Below the pieces are notes generated by a model. That model had not been told where the DNA came from and did no database searches. It worked only from the letters and a program-made list of their open reading frames with translations. 6,364 nucleotides of DNA from an uncultured Actinomyces sp. GTDB lineage: Bacteria; Actinomycetota; Actinomycetes; Actinomycetales; Actinomycetaceae. The translations under genes and the position numbers were made by a program. Shown here piece by piece: positions 1 through 5,602 of the stretch. Location of the stretch: NCBI GenBank assembly GCA_945949035.1, contig CAMFDH010000079.1, positions 1 through 6,364 on the forward strand, in the 5' to 3' direction. Within the stretch, counting starts at the first letter, position 1; each line of letters starts with the position of its first letter.

Positions 1-1638
1 CTTGCCGCTTGCGGTGGTGGCACCTCCGGCGCAGCCGGTGGTCAGTCCGGTGATGCCGGCGCTACCCCTGAAGATGGCCCAACCCTGGTGGTCTTTGCTG
101 GAACCCAGACCCCAGTTGTAGCCAACTTCAACCCCTACACCCCGACTGCGCTACACGCAGCTCTGGGTGGCGTTTACGAGCCGCTGTTCTTCTACAACAA
201 GGCTGAGGCGCGCGAACCCGTAGCTCTCCTGGGTGAATCCAAGGAATGGTCAGAAGACGGTAAGGAACTGACCATCAAGATTCGTGAGGGCGTTAAGTGG
301 AACGATGGCGAGCCGCTGACGGCTGACGACATCAAGTTCTCCTTCACCAATGACGGCGTGCAGATGGACTACGTGGACGAGGTCGAGGTCATCGACGAGA
401 CCACCGTCAAGCTGCACTTCAACGAGACCTCGTTCACCAACGAGTACTCGATCCTGGGTGCCACCTACATTGTTCCGGAGCACGTTTTCGGTGAGATCAC
501 CGACCTCGTCACCTTCGACAACGCAGACTCCCCGGTTGGTACCGGACCGTTCATGGTTGAGAACGTCACCGACGCTGCCTACACCATGGTTGCTAACCCC
601 AACTACTGGGATGCAGAGCGTCCGGGCATCAACCGCGTTCAGTACCTCGGTATTGACGGCAACTCCTCCGCAGAGTCACTGTTCAAGGCCGGCCAGCTGG
701 ACTACTCGACCTTCTTCGTTCCGCAGCCTGAGGCTCTCGTTGAGCCCTACGACCTCGGCTACATCAACGTTGCTTCCCCGAACCCCACCGTTGTCATGAT
801 CTGTGGCAACGAGGAACTCGGCTGCTCCGGTGCTCAGACCAAGGTGGAGATCCGCCAGGCCCTGAACCTTGCTATTGACCGTGGTGAGATCAACGAGAAG
901 GCTTACTACAACCTTGCACAGCCCGCATCGCCGACCTTCGTGAAGCCCGGCCGTGATGAGAAGTGGGTTGCCGACGGCCTCCCGGTTGTGAACTCGAACG
1001 ATCCTGATGTTGCCGGTGCAAAGGCCATCATGGAAGAGGCTGGCTGGACCCTCGGTGCAGACGGCATCTACGCCAAGGACGGCGAGCGCGCTTCCGTCAA
1101 GATCGAGTCTGTTGAAGGCTGGTCAGACCAGAACGCTGCAGCTGAACTGATGGTTGCTCAGGCTAAGGACGCGGGCATCGAGCTGGTCAACGGCACGATC
1201 ACCGCCGATCAGTACTCCGAGCGTCGTATGACCGGTGACTACCAGATGTTCATGGGCGCCCTGTTCGGTACCCCGATCTCGGATCCGTTCACCATCTACC
1301 GCAACTCCTTCACCACCGCTTACACCCAGCCGGTTGGAACCACTCTCGAGCCGAACCAGACCAACTTCGCTCGCTACTCCAACCCGGATGTGGACGCGGC
1401 CGTAGCTGCTGCAGCTGCCACCAACTCAGAGGATGAACTGAAGGCGGCCTACGCCATCGTTCAGGAGAACATCGTCAACGATGTTCCCTACATCTCGCTG
1501 TTCCACGGTGGTTCACAGACCTTCTTCAACCAGACTGACTTCACCGGTTGGCCTTCAGAAGAAGATCTCTATGCCTTCCCGGCTTCCTGGGACGGTGTCT
1601 CGGCCGCTTACATTCTGTCGAAGCTGTCGTACAAGTAA
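1..1638 (+). CDS. Family-5 ABC solute-binding lipoprotein, 5' end missing
   Basis: Extracytoplasmic, membrane-anchored receptor that binds the substrate and delivers it to the permeases encoded next. The frame is open from base 1 (545 codons here). The first four codons read L-A-A-C, a lipobox, so Cys at codon 4 is the likely lipidated first mature residue; only the start and most of the signal peptide are missing. A Gly/Ala/Ser-rich linker follows (codons 5-26). Family-5 (SBP_bac_5) hallmarks are the YEPLF segment near codon 60 and the REGVKWNDGEPLTADDI block at nt 283-333. The end carries TGWPSEEDLYAFPASW, resembling, from memory, carbohydrate-binding members such as the Thermotoga cello-oligosaccharide type. 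The mature chain has only two other cysteines, codons 268 and 275. A GTG at 88 is not the start because the lipobox lies upstream in frame. Family assignment is firm; a sugar or amino-sugar ligand is inferred, and a peptide ligand is not excluded. Confidence 0.95.
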   Translation, partial: LAACGGGTSGAAGGQSGDAGATPEDGPTLVVFAGTQTPVVANFNPYTPTALHAALGGVYEPLFFYNKAEAREPVALLGESKEWSEDGKELTIKIREGVKWNDGEPLTADDIKFSFTNDGVQMDYVDEVEVIDETTVKLHFNETSFTNEYSILGATYIVPEHVFGEITDLVTFDNADSPVGTGPFMVENVTDAAYTMVANPNYWDAERPGINRVQYLGIDGNSSAESLFKAGQLDYSTFFVPQPEALVEPYDLGYINVASPNPTVVMICGNEELGCSGAQTKVEIRQALNLAIDRGEINEKAYYNLAQPASPTFVKPGRDEKWVADGLPVVNSNDPDVAGAKAIMEEAGWTLGADGIYAKDGERASVKIESVEGWSDQNAAAELMVAQAKDAGIELVNGTITADQYSERRMTGDYQMFMGALFGTPISDPFTIYRNSFTTAYTQPVGTTLEPNQTNFARYSNPDVDAAVAAAAATNSEDELKAAYAIVQENIVNDVPYISLFHGGSQTFFNQTDFTGWPSEEDLYAFPASWDGVSAAYILSKLSYK

Positions 1639-1644
1639 CGAGGA

Positions 1645-1667
1645 ATCAACCTCAGTAGTGGTTTGAT
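1645..1667 (+). promoter_or_regulatory. Upstream stem-loop of a tandem pair after the binding-protein gene
   Basis: ATCAACC (1645-1651) can pair with GGTTTGAT (1660-1667), leaving one bulged T (1664) and an 8-nt loop. The stem has 7 pairs and is only modestly stable. It begins 6 nt after the TAA of the binding-protein gene and ends 2 nt before the much stronger hairpin. It may be a 3'-end stabiliser or part of a processing site; it could also be chance. Confidence 0.35.
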
Positions 1668-1669
1668 CG

Positions 1670-1696
1670 GTGGCCGCCCCCTGGCGGGGCGGCCAC
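1670..1696 (+). promoter_or_regulatory. Strong GC stem-loop between binding-protein and permease genes
   Basis: GTGGCCGCCCC (1670-1680) and GGGGCGGCCAC (1686-1696) form a perfect 11-bp stem with the 5-nt loop CTGGC. No T-run follows, so it is not a classical intrinsic terminator, although actinobacterial terminators often lack one. It sits 31 nt after the binding-protein stop and 18 nt before the ribosome binding site of the first permease. In many ABC importer operons such hairpins stabilise the binding-protein mRNA or partly stop transcription, so that far more receptor than channel is made. That role is inferred here; the stem itself is directly visible. Confidence 0.75.
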
Positions 1697-1714
1697 GGGT
1701 CGCCGCACTTACCC

Positions 1715-1721
1715 AAAGGAG
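1715..1721 (+). promoter_or_regulatory. Ribosome binding site of first permease
   Basis: AAAGGAG lies 9 nt before the GTG at 1731 and decides this start. A second in-frame GTG at 1743 would be too far from it. No convincing promoter is seen between 1639 and 1730, so the downstream genes probably depend on readthrough from the binding-protein gene. Confidence 0.8.
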
Positions 1722-1730
1722 TGTTGGCGC

Positions 1731-2726
1731 GTGAGATATTACGTGCGGCGAATCTCGTTCTATGTCCTAACGCTATGGGCTGCAGTTTCGCTGAACTTCA
1801 TGTTGCCTAGGCTGATGCCAGGCGACCCAAGAACAATCTTCATGGAGAAGATCATGAGGCGCGGTGGTGAAATCACCCCCGCCATGGAGAGCTCCATTGA
1901 CATCATCTTTGGTGCCGACGACTCGCCCATGTGGGATCAGTACATTACCTACTGGGGCAATATCTTCCGCGGGGACCTCGGTGTCTCAAGCTCGATGTTC
2001 CCAGCCGAGGTCAGCTCACTGATCGGCTCGGCACTGCCGTGGACCCTGACCCTGGTCGGCACAGCCACAATCATCTCGTTCATCCTGGGCGTCCTCATTG
2101 GCGCCTTCGCCGGGTGGAAGCGCGGCACCGCAGCCGACGCCCTCATCCCCGGCATGACCCTTCTTCAGTCAGTTCCTTACTTCTGGCTAGCTCTGATCTT
2201 CGTTTCGGTCTTCTCCGTCTCCATGGGGATATTCCCCATCATCGGTGGCTACTCCTTCCGAGATTTCCCCGGCGGTCCCGAACTGTCCTGGGCGTTTATC
2301 TCCAGCGTCATCTACCACGGTCTCCTCCCGGCGATCACGATCGTCATCGCTTCTGTCGGTGGCTGGGTCCTTGGTATGCGCAACATGCTGGTTTCGACCC
2401 TGTCGGAGGACTCCGTCGTCACCGCAGAGGCCCAGGGTCTTCGTAACTCACGCATCTTCATCTGGTACGCGGGACGTAACGCCGCGCTGCCCTCGATGGC
2501 TGCCTTCGGTATCACGCTTGGCTTCGTGGTCGCAGGCTCCATTGTTATGGAGCAGGTCTTCAGCTACCCGGGTGTCGGAAAGCTTCTCATGACCGCGGTC
2601 TCTGAGAAGGACTTCGCACTGATGCAGGGTGTGTTCCTAGTTATTACCGTGACGGTCCTTCTGGCGAACTTCGTCATGGACATGATCTACGGCTTCATCG
2701 ATCCGAGGGCGCGCAGCAATGTCTAA
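1731..2726 (+). CDS. DppB/OppB-like ABC transporter permease
   Basis: First of two inner-membrane subunits forming the translocation channel; 331 aa, normal for the family. It opens with the typical N-terminal RRISFYVLTLWAAVSLNF membrane helix followed by PRLMPGDP (about residues 25-33). Further hydrophobic segments lie near 103-127, 141-165, 192-215, 256-278 and 298-320, giving six in all. The cytoplasmic EAA-type coupling loop, which contacts an ATPase, is TAEAQG (231-236) and continues to RNAALPS (249-255). The family ending EQVFSYPGVGKLL (274-286) and a final IDPRAR are present. The GTG start is supported by AAAGGAG 9 nt upstream. The gene overlaps the next permease by 8 nt, so translation is probably coupled. 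The family is certain; the substrate cannot be read from this subunit. Confidence 0.96.
   Translation: MRYYVRRISFYVLTLWAAVSLNFMLPRLMPGDPRTIFMEKIMRRGGEITPAMESSIDIIFGADDSPMWDQYITYWGNIFRGDLGVSSSMFPAEVSSLIGSALPWTLTLVGTATIISFILGVLIGAFAGWKRGTAADALIPGMTLLQSVPYFWLALIFVSVFSVSMGIFPIIGGYSFRDFPGGPELSWAFISSVIYHGLLPAITIVIASVGGWVLGMRNMLVSTLSEDSVVTAEAQGLRNSRIFIWYAGRNAALPSMAAFGITLGFVVAGSIVMEQVFSYPGVGKLLMTAVSEKDFALMQGVFLVITVTVLLANFVMDMIYGFIDPRARSNV
2705..2709 (+). promoter_or_regulatory. Ribosome binding site of second permease
   Basis: GAGGG lies 9 nt before the ATG at 2719, inside the last codons of the first permease. It supports the long N-terminal form of the second permease; the alternative in-frame ATG at 2893 has no comparable purine-rich motif. 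Confidence 0.55.
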
Positions 2727-3798
2727 AGAGCAAGTAGATGACGTACTGGTCACGGTGCCACTGCAGGTGGACACCACCGACTCCGCGGCCCTTTCCGCTT
2801 CCAGCCCCGCACTGACTCGGGGAGAGGAGCTACTTGAAGAGGGTCTCGACAAGAAGAAGAGGAAGAGTCGCTTCCGCAGTGCACTGCCGCGGATGGACTT
2901 CAAGCTGGGTCTGGGTCTGTTCCTGACTATCGGCATTGTCCTCTTCGCCATCGTGGGACCGTTCCTCACACAGGATCCACGGTTCTACAAGAACGCCCCC
3001 ATGCAGCCGCCCTCGCCGGAACACTGGCTGGGCACCAACAACCTCGGCGCGGATGTCCTCGCGCAGCTGGCTGAGGGCGCCGCAGGCTCCCTCCTGGTTG
3101 GTGCAACCGCGGGCTTCATCGCAGTTGTGTTCTCACTGTTCTTCGGTATTGTCGCGGGCTACCGCGGTGGAATCGTCGACGAGGGACTCTCCCTGATCAC
3201 CAACATCATGCTGGTTATCCCGGGCTTGCCCTTGGTGATCGTGGTCGCCACCTACATGGAGACACGGTCGATGTGGATGATCGCCCTCGTCCTGGGTGTC
3301 ACGTCCTGGGCCGGTTCAGCTGTCGTTCTCCGTCTTCAGGCCAAGTCGCTTCGCAACCGCGACTACGTCTCGGCGGCAAGAACAGCCGGTGAAAAGGGCT
3401 ACCGCATCATCATGGTGGAGATCCTTCCGAACCTGCTTCCCCTGCTGGCAGCCATGTTCCTTTCGGCAGTCGTCCTCGCCGTTCTTTCCGAGGCCGGTCT
3501 GTCCTACCTGGGACTGGGTCCGTCGGGCGCTATCACCTGGGGCACCATGCTGAACCAGGCCTCACAGCAGAACGCGTTCCACGTCGGTGCGTGGTGGTGG
3601 TTCGTACCTCCGGGCCTCCTGATCGCCCTTCTGGGTATGGGTCTGTCGCTGATCAACTTCTCGATTGATGAAACCATCAACCCGAAGCTGAAGGCAGCCC
3701 CTGACGCTGTTCGTTCCGTCCGTCGTGCCGAACGTGAACTGCGCCGCGCCGACGCGAAGCGCAAGACGCTGGCATCTGCAGAAAAGGCAGCAAAGTGA
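2719..3798 (+). CDS. DppC/OppC-like ABC transporter permease with long charged tails
   Basis: Second channel-forming inner-membrane subunit, partner of the preceding permease; 359 aa, longer than the roughly 280-320 aa I expect for DppC proteins. The extra length lies in the tails: a hydrophilic N-terminus of about 60 residues (Ser/Thr- and Asp/Glu-rich, then a KKKRKSRFR patch at 45-53) and a charged C-terminus (325-359). The core is standard: first membrane helix near 62-83, a WLGTNNLGADVLAQL motif (103-117) matching the family's GTDxxGRD block in altered form, helices near 125-147, 155-180, 185-205, 240-262 and 294-315, and the EAA-type loop SAARTAG (218-224) leading to ILPNLLP (235-241). 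The start ATG at 2719 overlaps the upstream gene by 8 nt; the stop TGA overlaps the next GTG start by 4 nt. Confidence 0.95.
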   Translation: MSKEQVDDVLVTVPLQVDTTDSAALSASSPALTRGEELLEEGLDKKKRKSRFRSALPRMDFKLGLGLFLTIGIVLFAIVGPFLTQDPRFYKNAPMQPPSPEHWLGTNNLGADVLAQLAEGAAGSLLVGATAGFIAVVFSLFFGIVAGYRGGIVDEGLSLITNIMLVIPGLPLVIVVATYMETRSMWMIALVLGVTSWAGSAVVLRLQAKSLRNRDYVSAARTAGEKGYRIIMVEILPNLLPLLAAMFLSAVVLAVLSEAGLSYLGLGPSGAITWGTMLNQASQQNAFHVGAWWWFVPPGLLIALLGMGLSLINFSIDETINPKLKAAPDAVRSVRRAERELRRADAKRKTLASAEKAAK

Positions 3799-4724
3799 CC
3801 GAAGAGATTTACACGGGTCCACTGACGACCCCGGATCACGACGACTACCTGGCTAAGCACGAGCCCGTGCTCACAGCCAAGAACATGTCGATTACCTACG
3901 AGGTCAACCCTCCGGTTCACGCGGTCAAGGATGTCTCCCTGGTGTTGAACCGAGGCGAGATCCTCGGTCTGGCCGGTGAGTCGGGGTGTGGCAAGACCAC
4001 CCTCGCCTACGGAGTCAACCGACTGCTGAAGCCACCGGCCCTTCTTGCGGCCGGTGAGGTGACCTTCCATGACAAGGATGGTGAAGACATTCAGGTGACC
4101 TCCCTCTACGGGGATAACCTGCGTGCCTTCCGCTGGGAAAAGATCTCGATGGTGTTCCAGGGGGCAATGAACGCCCTCAACCCCGTCATTTCCGTGAAGG
4201 CGCAGCTGTTCGACGTCTTCAAGACCCACCGTCCCCACATGACAAAGGAAGAGAAGACCGAGGCGTCTAAGACACTCCTGAAGCTGGTCGGGGTTGACCC
4301 CAACCGCCTCAACGCCTTCGCCCACGAGCTCTCCGGTGGTATGCGCCAGCGCGTCATGATCGCCATGGCGCTGGCCCTGAACCCGCAGGTCATGATCATG
4401 GATGAGCCGACCACCGCCCTCGACGTCGTCGTGCAGCGCGGTATCCTGCGAGAGATCATGCGACTGCGTGAGCAGCTGAACTTCGCGGTCATTTTCATCA
4501 CCCACGACCTTCCGCTTCTCCTCGAAATCTCGGACCGAATCGCCATCATGCGTGAGGGACGGATTGTCGAGCTGAACACGGCGGAGAACATCTACGAGAA
4601 CCCGCAGCACGATTACACCAAGAAGCTCCTGAGCTCCTTCCCCAGCCTGCTTGGCGATGAGGGTAGCTTCATCCGAGCCGGCGGTGTTCGTGACAGCGGC
4701 GCCATGGAAGGAGCGGATCGGTGA
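3795..4724 (+). CDS. DppD/OppD-like ABC transporter ATPase
   Basis: Cytoplasmic nucleotide-binding subunit that powers import with the second ATPase encoded next; 309 aa. The ABC domain starts near residue 25 after a short acidic leader. Visible motifs: Walker A GESGCGKT (61-68), Q-loop Gln122, signature LSGGM (179-183), Walker B VMIMDEP (199-205), D-loop TALD (207-210) and switch His237. LSGGM in place of LSGGQ is usual for OppD-type subunits. All catalytic residues are present. After the ABC domain only about 70 residues follow, with PQHDYTKKLL (270-279) where peptide transporters have an HPYT motif, and no cysteine cluster; the sole cysteine is Cys65 in Walker A. The GTG start at 3795 lies in a GTGA overlap with the upstream stop, with AAAAGG (3782-3787) 7 nt before it, so translational coupling is likely. 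Confidence 0.96.
   Translation: MTEEIYTGPLTTPDHDDYLAKHEPVLTAKNMSITYEVNPPVHAVKDVSLVLNRGEILGLAGESGCGKTTLAYGVNRLLKPPALLAAGEVTFHDKDGEDIQVTSLYGDNLRAFRWEKISMVFQGAMNALNPVISVKAQLFDVFKTHRPHMTKEEKTEASKTLLKLVGVDPNRLNAFAHELSGGMRQRVMIAMALALNPQVMIMDEPTTALDVVVQRGILREIMRLREQLNFAVIFITHDLPLLLEISDRIAIMREGRIVELNTAENIYENPQHDYTKKLLSSFPSLLGDEGSFIRAGGVRDSGAMEGADR
4598..4622 (+). repeat. 25-nt direct repeat, copy 1 (in DppD-like gene)
   Basis: These 25 bases, covering codons for N-P-Q-H-D-Y-T-K, recur exactly at 5443-5467, 845 bp downstream in the paralogous ATPase gene. The LSGG signature also shares an 18-base identical stretch (4323-4340 and 5168-5185) at the same 845-bp offset. Shared ancestry, uniform codon choice or local gene conversion could explain it. 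Confidence 0.8.
4708..4713 (+). promoter_or_regulatory. Ribosome binding site of second ATPase
   Basis: AAGGAG, 7 nt before the GTG at 4721, is a near-ideal Shine-Dalgarno sequence inside the end of the preceding ATPase gene. It fixes the start within the GTGA overlap. Confidence 0.8.
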
Positions 4725-5590
4725 GCCTGATCGTTGATCACGTTACAAAAGAGTTCAAGATTCGCAAGGGGTTCCGTTCCTCTATTCTGCGGGCCGTCGA
4801 CGACGTTTCGTTCACACTGGAGCCGGGAAAGACCATCGCCCTCGTCGGTGAGTCCGGTTCGGGTAAGTCGACCATTGCCAAGATGATCATGCGCCTGGAG
4901 CAGCCCACCAGGGGTTCGATTACCGTGGACGGCCTCGAATCCACGGTGCGCGGTGTCAGGGGACGCGAGTACCTGCACCTGGTGCAGATGGTCTACCAGG
5001 ACCCGTTTGCATCACTGAACCCGTTCCACACCATCCAGCACCACATTGAGCGGCCGCTGCGTATCCACGGCAAGGTCAAGTCCAGGGATGAGGCCGATGC
5101 GCAGGTCCAGGAGCTGCTGTCTCGCGTCAACCTTGAGCCAGCTGCCTCCTACGCCTCGCGCAACCCGCACGAGCTCTCCGGTGGTCAGCGTCAGCGCGTT
5201 GCTATCGCGAGGGCGCTTGCTCCCGGTGCGAAGTACCTGGTGGCTGACGAGCCGGTCTCCATGCTGGACGTCTCGATTCGCCTCTCGGTCCTCAACCTTC
5301 TGGCTCGCCTGCAGAAGGAAGACAACCTCGGCGTTCTCTACATCACCCACGACCTCGCGACAGCGCGCCACTTCTCGGATGAGATCATGGTGCTTTACAA
5401 GGGCCAGGTGGTTGAGCGAGGTCCGTCTGATGAGGTCATCTTGAACCCGCAGCACGATTACACCAAGCTTCTGCTTAGTGCCGCTCCGGTGCCTTCCAAC
5501 CACGGAAAGCTCCGCGACTCGGTCCGTGCAGAGCTTGCCAGTGGCGACGAGTTCGACCAGTTCGGTAAGAGCGTCCTCAACGAAAAGTAA
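4721..5590 (+). CDS. DppF/OppF-like ABC transporter ATPase
   Basis: Second cytoplasmic ATPase, expected to pair with the preceding DppD-like subunit; 289 aa. Motifs: Walker A GESGSGKST (43-51), Q-loop Gln93 within VYQDPFASLNP (91-101), which is characteristic of DppF/OppF, signature LSGGQ (152-156), Walker B YLVADEP (172-178), D-loop MLD (181-183) and switch His210. Nothing needed for ATP hydrolysis is missing. The tail carries PQHDYTKLLL (243-252), nearly the same as in the partner, then a hydrophilic end to 289; the protein has no cysteine. The GTG start lies in a GTGA overlap with the upstream stop. The regulator gene begins 12 nt after the TAA. Position as the last transporter gene and the DPFASLNP motif favour the DppF over the DppD type. 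Confidence 0.96.
   Translation: MSLIVDHVTKEFKIRKGFRSSILRAVDDVSFTLEPGKTIALVGESGSGKSTIAKMIMRLEQPTRGSITVDGLESTVRGVRGREYLHLVQMVYQDPFASLNPFHTIQHHIERPLRIHGKVKSRDEADAQVQELLSRVNLEPAASYASRNPHELSGGQRQRVAIARALAPGAKYLVADEPVSMLDVSIRLSVLNLLARLQKEDNLGVLYITHDLATARHFSDEIMVLYKGQVVERGPSDEVILNPQHDYTKLLLSAAPVPSNHGKLRDSVRAELASGDEFDQFGKSVLNEK
5443..5467 (+). repeat. 25-nt direct repeat, copy 2 (in DppF-like gene)
   Basis: Exact match to 4598-4622, in the same reading-frame phase, encoding N-P-Q-H-D-Y-T-K just after the ABC domain. The motif replaces the HPYT motif common in peptide-transporter ATPases, so it may mark this subfamily. Confidence 0.8.
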
Positions 5591-5596
5591 AGGGGG
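5589..5596 (+). promoter_or_regulatory. Ribosome binding site deciding the TTG start of the regulator
   Basis: The purine run AAAGGGGG overlaps the stop codon of the preceding ATPase and ends 6 nt before the TTG at 5603. No ATG or GTG lies between the in-frame stop at 5588-5590 and residue 37 (ATG 5711), which is already inside the DNA-binding domain, so the TTG is the only sensible start. Confidence 0.7.
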
Positions 5597-5602
5597 CTGA
5601 GG

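Noticed and set aside
88..90. GTG at 88 as the start of the binding-protein gene
   Set aside because: The frame is open to base 1 and encodes a lipobox (LAAC) and linker upstream; starting at 88 would remove the export signal.
350..799. 149-aa + strand frame inside the binding-protein gene
   Set aside because: Ser/Thr/Arg/Pro-rich out-of-frame shadow of the real gene, with no family resemblance.
1670..1696. The GC hairpin as a full operon terminator
   Set aside because: There is no T-run, the permease genes follow in the same direction with a good ribosome binding site, and no new promoter is visible, so at most partial termination is likely.
2719..2726. Overlapping stop/start signals as evidence of frameshifting or gene fusion
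   Set aside because: Overlaps of 8, 4 and 4 nt with proper ribosome binding sites are standard translational coupling in such operons.
4329..4343. LSGGM in place of LSGGQ as a possible defect in the first ATPase
   Set aside because: This variant is normal in OppD/DppD subunits, and the Walker A, Walker B and His-switch residues are intact.
3504..4610. 368-aa open frame on the minus strand
   Set aside because: It lies antisense to two well-supported genes, has no recognisable domain and reflects the codon bias of GC-rich DNA.
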